Below, one piece after another: positions 11,490-22,768 of a DNA stretch of 64,000 bases. Source of the stretch: Apiotrichum sp. Y4204. Taxonomy: Eukaryota > Basidiomycota > Tremellomycetes > Trichosporonales > Trichosporonaceae. A model generated the notes under the pieces. That model made no database searches. It was not told where the DNA came from and saw nothing but the letters and a program-made list of their open reading frames with translations. Both the position numbers and the translations under genes were made by a program. Within the stretch, counting starts at the first letter, position 1; every line of letters starts with the position of its first letter. The stretch is from contig JAMYHL010000114.1 of the NCBI GenBank assembly GCA_025531455.1, forward strand, positions 1 to 64,000, given 5' to 3'.

Positions 11490-12879
11490 ATGACCGGCCC
11501 CTGCTCCCCGACCCACCCCCGCTACATCGACAATGGCTACGTTCAGCTCGTCTCGGTCATCGGTAACGGCGCGTATGGTGTTGTCTTCTACGCTCTCGAC
11601 TACCGTTACGGCCAGCCGATCAAGCGCGCTGTGAAGCAGCTTCGTCGTCATGGTATCGACGAGCGGCAGCGCCGCTTCCAGATGCGCGAAATCAGCCTCC
11701 ATCGCCGCGCCTCGCGTCACCCGTCTATTGTGCACATGGACAGGTTGATTGAGGAGCCCGACTGTGTGTACGTCGTCATGGACTACGGAGATGAGGGTGA
11801 CCTCTTCTCAATGATCACTGAGAAGCATCGCGTAAGTAATCTTTGATCGTGCATCACTTGCTTCGATCGCGTCAGTCACTCCGATCCCGCATGTCGCACT
11901 TTTCCAGATCTCAAGATATGTCGCAGTTGCTAACTCTTCCCAGTATGCCGGCGACAACGAACTTATTCGCTCCGTCTTCCTGCAGATTCTTGACGGTGTG
12001 GACTGGCTCCACCAGCTCGGCATCGCTCACCGCGATGTCAAGCCCGAGAACATTGTCTGCTCGAACGACGGGACCCGCGTCCGCATCGTAGACTTCGGTC
12101 TCGCCACCTCTGAGTCGACCTCAAGCGAGTTCGGTTGCGGATCTACTTTCTACATTGCCCCGGAGTGCCTCGGTGAATGGTCGACCTCGGCCACTTCGTA
12201 CACCACCCGTTCCGCTGATGTCTGGTCGCTCGGCGTCATCCTCGTCAACCTTGTGTGCGGTCGCAATCCCTGGCGGTGCGCTTCGCCATCTGACGAGTCG
12301 TTTGCCGCTTTCCTTCAGGACCCGACCTTCCTGCGTCGCATTCTGCCTATTTCCAATGAATGCCTCTCCATCCTTGCCCAGATCTTCACCCTCGACCCCA
12401 AGCAGCGTGTCCCGCTTGACCGTCTGCGCGACCTGATTTACAACATCGAGTCGTTCACCGAGGATGTTCGTCCCAAGGCCCGTCCTGCCCCCGTCCCCGT
12501 CCACATCCCTCACCACCACGTCCACGCCGCCGCCCCTATCTTCACCGCCGACTGTGGCACCTATTACGAGGTTGCCTCCCCGGACGCCGAGCCGGTCTTC
12601 TCCTTCGACGACTCGGACCTGGATCCCTTCGACAACGAGCTTCCTCCTCTGCACGCCGACACTGGCTCCACTCCTCCACAGTCGCGTTCCTGCTCGGGTT
12701 CCAGCGACAGCCCCTTCCCGCCCACCCCTCGTCTCGACATTTCTCATGCTCACACCACCCCTCGTATTGCCTCGGGCTCAAGCTTCTCCAGCCCCATCTT
12801 CGAAGGCTTCGGTGCCACCAACCGCAAGGCTTCTCCCATCAGCCCCATCATCTACGCCACGCCCGCGATGCTTCTTTAA
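11490..12879 (+). CDS. Ser/Thr protein kinase, Ran1/Pat1-like
   Basis: Exons 11490-11831 and 11944-12879 give 425 residues. The kinase domain starts almost at the N-terminus: glycine loop IGNGAYGVVF (about residues 24-33), catalytic Lys in AVKQL, Glu in REISLH, HRDVKPEN, VDFGLA and IAPE, ending near residue 300. The long A-R-H-P-S-I-V type region and the SADVWSLGVIL helix fit the fungal Ran1/Pat1-Vhs1-Sks1 group, which controls mating, meiosis entry or nutrient responses in ascomycetes. Here that role is inference. The remaining 125 residues are Pro/Ser-rich and disordered. All residues needed for catalysis are present. The gene stands alone between two gene-poor stretches. Confidence 0.85.
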
Positions 12880-15800
12880 CGCCTGCGAGTCTTCCGTTAT
12901 CTATTTTTATTTTGGTCATTATCTCCATTCTGGCATCTCATGGGCATTGCCCACATACCAACCATACGTAGAAGTTGTAGGAGTAAGGAGTAGCACCCAT
13001 GGCCAGCTATCATTCGCCATGGGGTCATTGTAGCTGCAGTAGATCACATCACAAATGCATGTAATACCAGTAATTATTCTGAATGTCTTGTCTCGAATGC
13101 CCTTGTCGCAGCCTTTCACCCGGACTTGCAGGCGCATAATCGACAAGGTTCTACTTGGGTTCGCAGCTGGTGGTGCACCGATTGGTTGTACATGGGCAAC
13201 TGGGAATCATGGTTCACGGCCGAAGCTGGTCACACCGTGAGCTAAGCGCATGACGCAACGAGAATGCCGTGAAGTCTCGATATTTGTCGGTATGCCAAAC
13301 TGATACGGGCGGGCGCTGGTGCTCTGCTCCGCTGTCGATAGGTTTGGCGTTGACAGGCGACACTGCATTGCCTCCCACACATCCATCGCAACCGAGCAGG
13401 AACATGAGAAAACAGAAGGGTGGGTCAGTGGTGAGAAACCAAAGTCAAGTTTCTAACGTTTGAGCTTGAGCGTCGCGCGTCCCAAGATCGCTTTGGATCG
13501 CAAACTGGAACAGCCCTTTGGGACTTGGGTCTAGCTGGCGCTCTGTCGTGCTGTTGGCATGCACACCAAGCGCGGGCCATTCTTATGTGCAACTTTGCGT
13601 AAGCGCTATGTGATCGTGACATGCTCAAGATTGTACTGTGCCACAATAGGCAAGAGCGCTGGCATGTCACCTGTTGGATCGGAGACAGGCTTCAGGCCCA
13701 GAGATTCCGGAGAGCAACGCTACTATCGATAGCTTGCGGCGGTCTATTGCATTTGCCGCACCAGACCTGTGCCCCCTGGGAACTTGCGGGGCCCGCTCAT
13801 AAGTGCCCGTAAAATATGGCCGAGCAGCCCGGAAAACAATCAATGGCAACAGCTTTGGGCAATGTCTGTGCGCGCATGATCGCAGACGATACGCAGATGT
13901 TATCACAGGAACGTTGCTAAATGTTGTCCATAGCACGGCAACCACGACGGCAACAGCAACAGAGCGTCATACCGATCTCGATCCAAATGTAACCCTTGCC
14001 CTCGTATCGGCTGACTAGTGGCACGGCAAAATAAGTGAGCTTAGCAGTATAGTTTTGCTGCAAGTCCGCCGCGCAAGCGGGCAAGCTGATACGAGGACCA
14101 CCACTCATTTCATGCGAGATAGCGGTGCCTGTCCTCTATCAAGTGCTCCGCCTCCCCGTGCTTTCCGCGCTCTGGCCCATCTCCATCGTTACGTTTCGCC
14201 TTCATTTGCGGTCACATGATGCTGTGGGAGTCGCCATCTTGGGATAAGTCTCTATCCTGTCTGGCTCTAGCGTGCCCACAAGCAACAAGGTTAACAGGTG
14301 GTCCTATTGCAGACGCTTAATGCCCGACCAATCACGGAATCCCAGCTTGTCTAGATCTCCTTGCCTGATGGCATATCCTCTGCCGTCATGCGCCGCCGCT
14401 GGCATTCAGAAGTCGTACTTGCAATGTCGCCGGAACGTGCCGCGCGTTTGGACATACTACTACATGCCTTCAAACCGCGGACTTGTCGTATGGGTGATCT
14501 GGTCGAGGTGGCGCAAATTGTCTCTTGCTCGAGTGGCGCGTGACTTTCGACTCCACATACTTTGCGCCTCTCCGACCATTCAACTCTTTTGTCGATTGAA
14601 AGTGGATGAGATATGCGGGCAAGTCACTTAGACAAGTCTGTCCAAGTGTGAGGCAGTTCCAGCCAGCATGCACAGGATCGGTGTAAAACAGGTCTGATTG
14701 CGACAGTGGCGTCGCCTCTCACCATCCCACGGTATCCACGGAGTTCGGAGCAATTTTTTGTATGAGTGGTTATTTCGCTTCGGCATTCCTACTGTTTCTG
14801 TTCGGCGATCTCTCCATCTGACTCGATCACGATATCAGCGGTGACTGCCCCGAAATGTGGTCCTCAAGTCAGGCGTTGTGGCATGAGCTCGGTCTCGGTA
14901 GGGCTCTGGACCGTCAAGCTCGGTTGTGCTCATGGGGCACGGCTTCGCAGCCGGCTGTGTATCCAGAGCGTGATGCATGCGGCTGCAAAGGAATGTGAAT
15001 GTAGAACATTGCCGTACCGCCATTGTTTAGTTCTTTACCCAGCGTACCCAACTTGACCTCTGTACCGCTCTGGCTTCTGCCCTTCTGGAATGTTTCGCGC
15101 GCTGCCGTAGATGGCGCAGCTGGCAGTGGCGCTAGTGAGCGGCCGCGACATGTGCCACACGAACGTCGCGGAACGTGGAGATTCGGGCTCCACCGGCCAC
15201 CCTCAGCAGCATGTGGAGTTGTGGAGCTGCTGACTCAGTTGGGCACTGGGCCAGTGGGCCAGTCGGAACTGGACGGTTCCCTTCGGAGGGGCTGCATTCC
15301 ACAGCGCTTCCGATGCGTCCCACTTTGGCGTAGGCGGCTTGGCCACTTGGTGGTGCGGCGACATGCCAGGCCCGCTTTCTCAAGTCTCAAGTGATCGCGC
15401 GATTTCTTCAGACATGGGCATGTGCTAGAAGCCGCAGCATCGTTGCTGCCATTGTGCACCCCATAACGCTTGGCCGATGCGAGATCCACGGAACCGACCT
15501 GAGGTTATTCCTCGCGTGCACAATTTTTGGCTAGTGCAGGTGGCCGTCAGATCCACATTCACTACCTGAGTCACCTCGCTCAATGGCCTTCCCGTTGCCG
15601 TGCTCGTGCCAAGTTGATTATAGCCGTCGCTCGCTGGAACGGCATTTAGTTCGTGTCGCGCGATTCATCCAGTTTACCCCAACGGAGCGATGGCGCTTTG
15701 AGGCGACGCCATCGCACGTCTGGCGTCGTACTTTCCGGAACCGTGAGTTGAGCGATGTTAACACCCCAAGATCCAGTCATTGTCATTGCCGGTATTGATC

Positions 15801-16636
15801 AGTCACAGGGTGTCGAGCGGATGTTTCGTCAAATGAGCCCAACGTCGTGTGTCATTTCCACAGGCCACAGGTAAGGTGCGTATTTCCAGGCTGCCGCCTC
15901 ACGAACATTCCTTTGTTGCTTCGGCAACCCTGTCGAAGGTGTCCAAATCGACAGTTGCAACAGGTGGGTCGGAATAGAGCTTCCAACTCACGGCACAACT
16001 TAGGTCCGTTCAATGTTACCTGCCGCATGGCCTTCACGGTGTGGCTGAGGCAATCAGTTTCGGAAGGCAGTCCTGAGAGGATTGAATTGCTATAACGGAA
16101 CTCGGGGCTAAGAACGGGAGCCGTATCCTACCAGTATAGGTGGATATCGAGCGATCAGTGGGTGGATATCAGTAGTAAGCAGTAAACTTGGGACCTGTCA
16201 CACTCCGTTATCAGTTGGAGAGAGATAACAAAATGGATGCTCTTGTGTCACGATGAGCCGATGCACAACTCAAACTTTTGGCAGTCAAAAACCAAGAGAA
16301 ATGCAGACCTGGTGATGAGATGGATATCTCCTCTCTCGGAATTGCCGAGCGCTTCCGAACAAACACTTGACAACCAATAATCATCAGCAATCAGCAACAG
16401 GGGGCAACAGCCGCTGCAGTCCCATCGCGAACCCGCTGCAGGTGCTCAGCATATGCATGGAGAGTGAGTGCGCAGAGTGCATGCACCGTGGATTCCCCGT
16501 TTTGGAGATGATGCTTGCTGCATCGACGACTCTGTGGTTCAGTACTTTGCAACGTTTTTGAGGTCCAATTTGACGGGGGGCACAATTGTGTTTCCCTGGT
16601 TTCTCTCTATCATTTTAACCTTGTTTTCCGACGACT

Positions 16637-16676
<40 letters not shown>

Positions 16677-17156
16677 CCATTATCATCATCACCGTTACCA
16701 TCAAGGCGACCGATCACATTATTCCTTCCGGAACAAACCGACTTTTAGACATCAACTGCGCGACATCCACCAAGGTTGATTGCATCATCCTTTGAGGCGG
16801 TTGGTGGCAAACTGCTTGCGCCACAAACATATCCATCCAGGCTCTGATCAGATCGCACACACATTGATTTGCGTCGCGTTTGTTCCGACACAAACGACCC
16901 GTTTTCCCACCCATTCATCCATCCATTTATTACCTCAAACTTCAACCCGCCTCGTTCCTGTTTCCCTCATACTCTCGTCTGTTGCTTGATTACTGTTCGA
17001 TCCTGTTGGTGTTGTTGTTGTTGCAGTTCCCTCGGGAGTGTGTACGAGTACGCGTGAGGAGGCCATTGGGCGCGTGTGTCACCTCTGTGCGCCACATCAC
17101 CGCCACCATTTAAGCATTACCTGTCGTCGCTCCGGCTCGCTCGTGGCAGGCCAGCC
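12880..17156. other. Gene-poor stretch and upstream region of the next gene
   Basis: Short frames only, none with a recognisable domain or consistent splicing. The right part from about 16.6 kb holds an ATC microsatellite and a pyrimidine-rich leader leading to the ATG at 17157. Nothing else identified. Confidence 0.5.
16637..16676. repeat. (ATC)13 microsatellite
   Basis: About 40 bases of perfect ATC units, continuing as degenerate CAT/CAC units to about 16700, upstream of the 914-residue protein gene. Confidence 0.95.
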
Positions 17157-19898
17157 ATGGCCCCTCTCTCCTTCTTAAAGTCGGGAAGCAGCTCGCACTC
17201 GGGAGACCGCGGAGGAGGTATCTCGCGAGAGAGCATCAGCCGGCCGCGGGCTCTGTCCAACAACGGCCTCGATACGCCAGGCTACACCTTTTCATCGTCC
17301 TTCTCCGACCTGCCCATATTTGCACTCGAGCGGCCGTCAACACCTCCACAACCACATGCCGTCCCTGGTGCATCGTCACTGGCACGCTCGGCATCCACGA
17401 GCGGTACCGGCGGGTCCTCATCCAACAATGTGCATGGTAGTCCAGGGCGATACAACCCCGCGCGTCTTCTGCGACGAAAAGCGTCGCGTCGAGGTGAACC
17501 CGACGGGTGGGGAGGAGTCACCGGACATCCAGCACCACCGATAACGACTGGCCCCACACTTCTACCACCAGGCGCGGCCCCTCCCTCGATCCACCACTTT
17601 CCCATCCCAAGCGGAGCCGGTGCCGATGCCGCCCCGCCATCGATATCACAGCCTATCTGGGGAGCGCGCGGCAGCAGTCCGACAGAAGCGTCTTCGATAT
17701 GCAGCGATGCGGCCGAAGCGCGCCGAGCCCGTGGTCATGTACCGCGCGCACATAGCGGTGGTGGTATTTCCATCCCAGGCGGCGGAAACGTGAGCAAGTT
17801 TGGCTCGACGCGGTCTGCTCGCAGTACTCGTTCCATCCATTCGGACGGCGAGAATGAACACGCATTCGTCCAGCCTGGTGGCTCGCAACTTCCACCGCGG
17901 GAGCCCCTCGCGTCTGCCTTCGACCCACCGACATCGTCGTCAGTCGCAGCAACACCCATGTCGTCCTCCCATCCTTTCCTCGCTCAGATGGGCAACTCCA
18001 CTCCAAGCACAACTCCGGGCACCAGCACCTCGCCCTCGCAGGACACAGTAGATCCTTCGTGGGGGTCATGGTCGCGTACCACCCCGCTCTCTCCGCCACG
18101 ACGCATCGGGCGCCCTAATCCGCCGCCGCGGCTGCACGCACAGGGATCACATGGCTCCGCAGTCTCGACTTCGTCGCGTGCATCCCGCGGCTCTATCGAG
18201 TCCGCAACGCAATATAATTCCCGCCCGACCTCTCCTTCATCGCATCACAGTGGAGGGAGTGACGGGCAGCTAGGATCGGGAATAGCCAAGGACACAGCGG
18301 AATGGCTCGCGCGGAAGCCTAGTTCTCGGCGTCGCGTTCCCATCGCGTCGGCTTTCTCGTCAGCATCACCGTTTGCGACGGCAAACGGGAACATGAACGG
18401 GGCTCACGGGGGAGGAGGGGGAGAACGGAGCAGTCGCGTCTCGAGTTACTACTCCGATCGGACCGATGAGTCTGACCCCACGGAGTCGATGGTTGACGTT
18501 GAGACATCAGAGGCAACAGAGACGATGCACGACGGTCCCCAGACAGAGCCCATCATCTCACCGCCCACACGGCAGTCATTTGGTCCAGCGGCGTTTGGAG
18601 ACATGGGCTTGACAGACATCCATCACGCGTATTATCGGCGAACGAGCGAGGGCACAAACCGGACCGTTTCGAACAGCTCGACTCGCGGTCTTGCCACACC
18701 TCGGCGGGAATCGGCTCCGAGCCAGACCACGCCCACGCCACCAGCCTCGAGCAATACACCACGGAAATCGAGTCTTTCTGCGCGAGGGGAGGGCTACGAG
18801 GTCAGCATGTCGTACATGCCCGGCGTGGACGAGGTGCGCTGGGAAGTGGTACTTCGCCGTGTGAATGGCAGGACATACTTGGTTCCGCCGGGGCCACTGA
18901 CGCTCGAGGGTCCATCCGACCCACAGCTGAACCGGGGTCGTATCCATGCGCACGCCCCGCCACTCGCATCCAGCGTCAACCTCAGCCTCGCGCTCGATGT
19001 GGAGCGCCCGATGGGTCGCATTGTGTTCTCCCCCGATCCCGACGCGAACTCGACACCGACGCGAGTCCGCGGATCGCGGACGCTGGCCTCACAGCTATCC
19101 GCACGAAAGACTTCGCTGGGCTCTACCGCGCCCACGCTTGCGGCTGCTGCTGAGTTAGGGCCTGCGTTGTCGTCACCGTCGAGGGACGGGAGTATGGCAA
19201 TCAACACACCGCCAGGAACGCTGTCGCCCGTTGCCGAGTCGGTTTCCTCCGTCTTCTCCCCTATCTCCCCGACCACTCCCGCGACCGCGCCCGTGACACC
19301 AGCCATCGCAACACCAACTGCCGCGGGAATGTCTGGCGCGTCTCCACTCTCGCCCTCGGCGGTCAAGCGATTCGGCATGATGGACGGGGCGCCAGCTAGC
19401 GAGACGACCACTGCTCCGCCACCGCCACCGCCGAGGCGTGACTCCCGGCGGGAACGGGGACTCAGTGCCACACCCAGCCCAAGCCACACGCCAGGCGATA
19501 GCGGCATGAGCACGCCTAACGACCCCGCCTCGTCAGCCATCGGACATGAGCACGTCAGCCCGACGACCACGCCGCCGCCCGCTTCATTGACTTCTCCAGC
19601 ACGGCCCGCCCCACCTCGTCCATCACGTCCCTCCCGACCGCCGAGCATGGCGAGTGACAGTGGCAACGGGGGCAACCACACCAGCCTGAATTCCATCCGT
19701 ACCACCATCCACGCACCCATTGCGAGCATCAACAACGGACACGGCGCACCCACGGAAGCGCGCCGGACGCTTGGACCCAGGGCGTTTGGCTTGGAGCGCC
19801 TCCGCGACGCCGATCACATCGACCAGATGGAGCACATTATGACTCCAGACAGCGCAAAGTCTAGTCTCGCCGAATTCAACGTCGAGTCTGCGCACTGA
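17157..19898 (+). CDS. Large disordered Ser/Pro-rich protein
   Basis: Single exon, 914 residues from the ATG at 17157, which has a good context (GCCATGG). The frame is open upstream but contains no earlier ATG. Nearly the whole protein is low-complexity Ser, Pro, Thr, Gly and Arg with many possible SP/TP phosphorylation sites and short Pro runs. One island, about residues 540-630, has an ordered composition with alternating hydrophobic residues (YEVSMSYMPGVDEVRW, VVLRRVNGRTYLVPPGP, then NLSLALDVERPMGRIVF). The last 40 residues (LGPRAFGLERLRDADHIDQ...) also look conserved in character. I recognise no family. Such proteins are often signalling or cytoskeletal scaffolds, but I assign no function. 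Confidence 0.75.
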   Translation: MAPLSFLKSGSSSHSGDRGGGISRESISRPRALSNNGLDTPGYTFSSSFSDLPIFALERPSTPPQPHAVPGASSLARSASTSGTGGSSSNNVHGSPGRYNPARLLRRKASRRGEPDGWGGVTGHPAPPITTGPTLLPPGAAPPSIHHFPIPSGAGADAAPPSISQPIWGARGSSPTEASSICSDAAEARRARGHVPRAHSGGGISIPGGGNVSKFGSTRSARSTRSIHSDGENEHAFVQPGGSQLPPREPLASAFDPPTSSSVAATPMSSSHPFLAQMGNSTPSTTPGTSTSPSQDTVDPSWGSWSRTTPLSPPRRIGRPNPPPRLHAQGSHGSAVSTSSRASRGSIESATQYNSRPTSPSSHHSGGSDGQLGSGIAKDTAEWLARKPSSRRRVPIASAFSSASPFATANGNMNGAHGGGGGERSSRVSSYYSDRTDESDPTESMVDVETSEATETMHDGPQTEPIISPPTRQSFGPAAFGDMGLTDIHHAYYRRTSEGTNRTVSNSSTRGLATPRRESAPSQTTPTPPASSNTPRKSSLSARGEGYEVSMSYMPGVDEVRWEVVLRRVNGRTYLVPPGPLTLEGPSDPQLNRGRIHAHAPPLASSVNLSLALDVERPMGRIVFSPDPDANSTPTRVRGSRTLASQLSARKTSLGSTAPTLAAAAELGPALSSPSRDGSMAINTPPGTLSPVAESVSSVFSPISPTTPATAPVTPAIATPTAAGMSGASPLSPSAVKRFGMMDGAPASETTTAPPPPPPRRDSRRERGLSATPSPSHTPGDSGMSTPNDPASSAIGHEHVSPTTTPPPASLTSPARPAPPRPSRPSRPPSMASDSGNGGNHTSLNSIRTTIHAPIASINNGHGAPTEARRTLGPRAFGLERLRDADHIDQMEHIMTPDSAKSSLAEFNVESAH

Positions 19899-20348
19899 GT
19901 GGCGAGAGTCAGTGACCGACCCGACACAATACGCACGCTCAACATACGCACTCCACGGATCCTATTAAAGTGGCGGCGACTAGTACATTCCGCGACAAGG
20001 CGACGAGCCCTGTTGCGTGTGGTGACGCTAGCTGTTTGTGGCGCTTCCCGCTTTGGCGCCACCTGTGATGGCTTTGTCACTGTCTGGAGTGCGTGTGCTC
20101 GTCACGCAGGAGGCTAGCGTTGCGACAGGCTTATTACATTGCATTTGGCCCTGTCTTCGATCGTTGTAGCAATGTGCTATCAGCACTTCAGGTTTCAGCA
20201 TTCACTAGTTAGTCGGTAGACATCTTCTAGGGCCTGTACGACATGTACCACTATCAGCACTACATCAATTCTCGTTGATGACGAATCTGAATTGCTGAGA
20301 AGGTAGAAGCGATGGCTCGCCCACTGGCTCGGTAACATCTTCCGTACA
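19899..20348. other. Convergent intergenic region
   Basis: Lies between two genes ending towards each other. It must hold both 3' UTRs. No other feature seen. Confidence 0.6.
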
Positions 20349-22441
20349 TTATTTGCCGTCGCGCCCACAGAACGAGACCACTGCGTACTTGCCAGACACG
20401 CGCCACGACTTGTCTTCGACATCTAGGCGCGCCTCCGTTCCCTCAGGAAGTCCACAACTGACGGGAGTCAGCCATGCCGTGAAGTTGTGTTAGGTGACTT
20501 TGACGTACATCGTATCTGCCTTATTTGTCCTAAGCGAGATTAGGCTGATTTTCCCTGCGAGTGGGCCTTACATTGTCAGCCCGCCGTCGCGCGTACTTCT
20601 TGGTTGGCAGACTCACCGAGCGCGGTCTCAAACGGTGTCGCTGTGGGCCACTTGGCATCCCCGATAAGTTTGCGGTAGCTGTCATCAGTTTGAGGCAAGT
20701 CGTGCGACAAGAGGCTACTGACTTGAGGTCTCCTTTGAACACTACGAGGCCCGCCTTCTGCAGTTCGGCGAGGAGATCGGGGTCGACCGCGGGCAGGTCC
20801 TGATACGCATACTGCGTGCACCAGAAATTGGCAGCAGGGACGTCAGCACCCAATGGTGTATCAGTTGGAATCGACAAGCGGAAGCGTCCGGCCGCTACGT
20901 GTCCCTTCCACCGCTCCCCGAGTGTGGTGAGAGCATCAGCATCTTCATCCGTGAGGCTGGAGCGAGAGTCAAAGAAAGTCTTGTCGAGTAGGGAATCGAT
21001 GGTCCATCTGAGGAAATGAGCTATGTTCAAGCAGTCCAAGCTTACTCCCAGTCGAAAGGCAATACATCCGAAACAAACCAAGGGATCGTCTTCGGGCTGC
21101 GGGTCAGTAGTGTTGTGCTACCTTACTCACTGGAAGACCACCCGGCCAACGAATGGGGTGCACGAGATAAGGAAGTCGGCCAACACAAAGTCGGTGTACA
21201 CTTCAAAGCCAGCTACACGTCAGCTTATATTTGAACGAGGGAACACACCATTGTCCATGACAATATCAACACGTCCATTATCCATCGTCTTGAGAAGTGC
21301 CCAGACCTTGGGGAGATCATCACGCAGAATCTTCTTAGCCTGCTCCGCCTGGGCCGCCGCCCCTACAGCTTGCAGCTTCTTCAGGTCTTCGTAGTTGAGG
21401 TCCACGAGAAGCGACAAGTCTGTTGCGTTTCCCCACAAGTCAGCCTGTATCATCTCCCTGAGACCGTCAGCCATCATGCGGGCAAGGTCTGCTCGTCCAC
21501 GGTTGAATCTACCCCTTCTCGAGCAGTTCTTTACGCCTACAGGCTGAAGGCTTCCGCACTCACCAAAATGCGATCTCCATTCTGCTGCCTTCCTTCTCCC
21601 AACCTTCCTGCAGCTTGGAATCGCCAACCATCTCATTCAGCGCCTTAGCGAGGTGGACGATCGCACCAGAGGAGGACTTGAAAGTCTCCTCCTTGGAAGC
21701 AAAGAAGGGATCGTACTCCTTCCAATGCTCGGTGCGAGCGAACATTGAGCGCAGAAGGCGGTAGCTGTAGTCAGTTACGACCAACCGCAATCTACAGGTG
21801 TGCGTTCCCGACTCACAGGTAACATTCTGCGAACAGCCAGTTCATAGTAAACCACTTCTTGTCCTCGTCTGAAGTAGCAGCCAGCTCGTCATTGTAGCAC
21901 GCGATGTTGCCTCCGCCGTCGTCTGGAATGGGCCTGGTTAGCAGTCAGCGACACGTGACTTTTGGGAGAGCTTGAACCGTGGCAGCAGACTGACTCGAGC
22001 ACTTTGTTCCTGCCCATCGCATGCTTCAGCCCGCTCAGTCCGGAGATCAACGCCTTGCCCTCGGCGAGCTTGGGGTCGTCCGTTGCCAGCGAGTGGTTCA
22101 CATCAGTAACGGCCGACACAATGTTGGTCAGGATCACGGGCCATCTTGGGGGTGTCAGTAATAGGGCAACAAACGCGCTCGAGTAGAAGCGATGTGGACG
22201 TACCGGTGGACGACGGTGGTGTACCTGCACTGTCAGTAATGGAGCTCTACCGCGCATGCGCGTGCGCCAGTATTGTCATGACACTGAACGCCGCCTGACT
22301 CGTAGGTGCACAGGTGTACGCACGAGAAACTGTGGTGGAGGAGCGTCAATAATGCGGTAAAATCACTCGGCAGATTGTGATCACGCACCTGTCCTTGTCG
22401 CGAGGCGAATACCGCTCAACGGGTGGCTGATAGAGGTGCAT
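20349..22441 (-). CDS. ARMT1/DUF89 family damage-control phosphatase
   Basis: Thirteen exons (22441-22389, 22329-22324, 22224-22204, 22144-21995, 21933-21817, 21764-21564, 21514-21249, 21212-21131, 21096-21046, 21007-20723, 20678-20617, 20566-20509, 20457-20349) give 486 residues. The family removes phosphate from damaged or excess sugar and metabolite phosphates, in the cytosol, with a divalent metal. Family marks are DLWGNATDLSLL, the metal site VDIVMDNAGFE, the KTIPWFVSDV segment and the end LRTNKADT...SWRVSGKYAVV. Length fits the yeast YMR027W/human ARMT1 class. The second exon is only six bases, and the exon starting at 21514 requires an AAG acceptor, the only acceptor I found that avoids a stop. 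It is transcribed divergently from TAH18. Confidence 0.9.
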
Positions 22442-22768
22442 GGCTGTGAGTTGCCTTTTGGCACAGTCGTTTATCGCAGCCGATGGAGAAGAGGAAATAA
22501 GAGCAAGAGAGAGTGAGTATGTGGACAAAAGGTTGGAGATCTTGTCGGCGGGTTGTTTTCGTTTGTCGTCATCGGACACGAATTTCCGATGGCCGATTGA
22601 TTCCCCTTGGTCCAAACGTGGGCTTGATAAGCCACCCACAACGGGCACAACGAAAGACGACGACCACACTTCTCCATCATTATCTCCCATCAGTGTTCAT
22701 CTTTCTCTCAATCTGGTCACAACACTCTCATTGCGAGTTTATCCCTCCAGTAGCTCAGCCGCTCCATC
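22442..22768. promoter_or_regulatory. Shared divergent promoter region ARMT1-TAH18
   Basis: 327 bases separate the two start codons. Both leaders are pyrimidine-rich in their own direction. No clear TATA box. Confidence 0.5.

Noticed and set aside
12121..12753. Minus-strand frame of 210 codons
   Set aside because: Antisense shadow of the kinase exon, caused by GC-rich codon use.
18794..19753. Minus-strand frame of 319 codons
   Set aside because: Antisense shadow of the large disordered protein; Gly/Val/Ala-rich as expected from reversed Pro/Ser codons.
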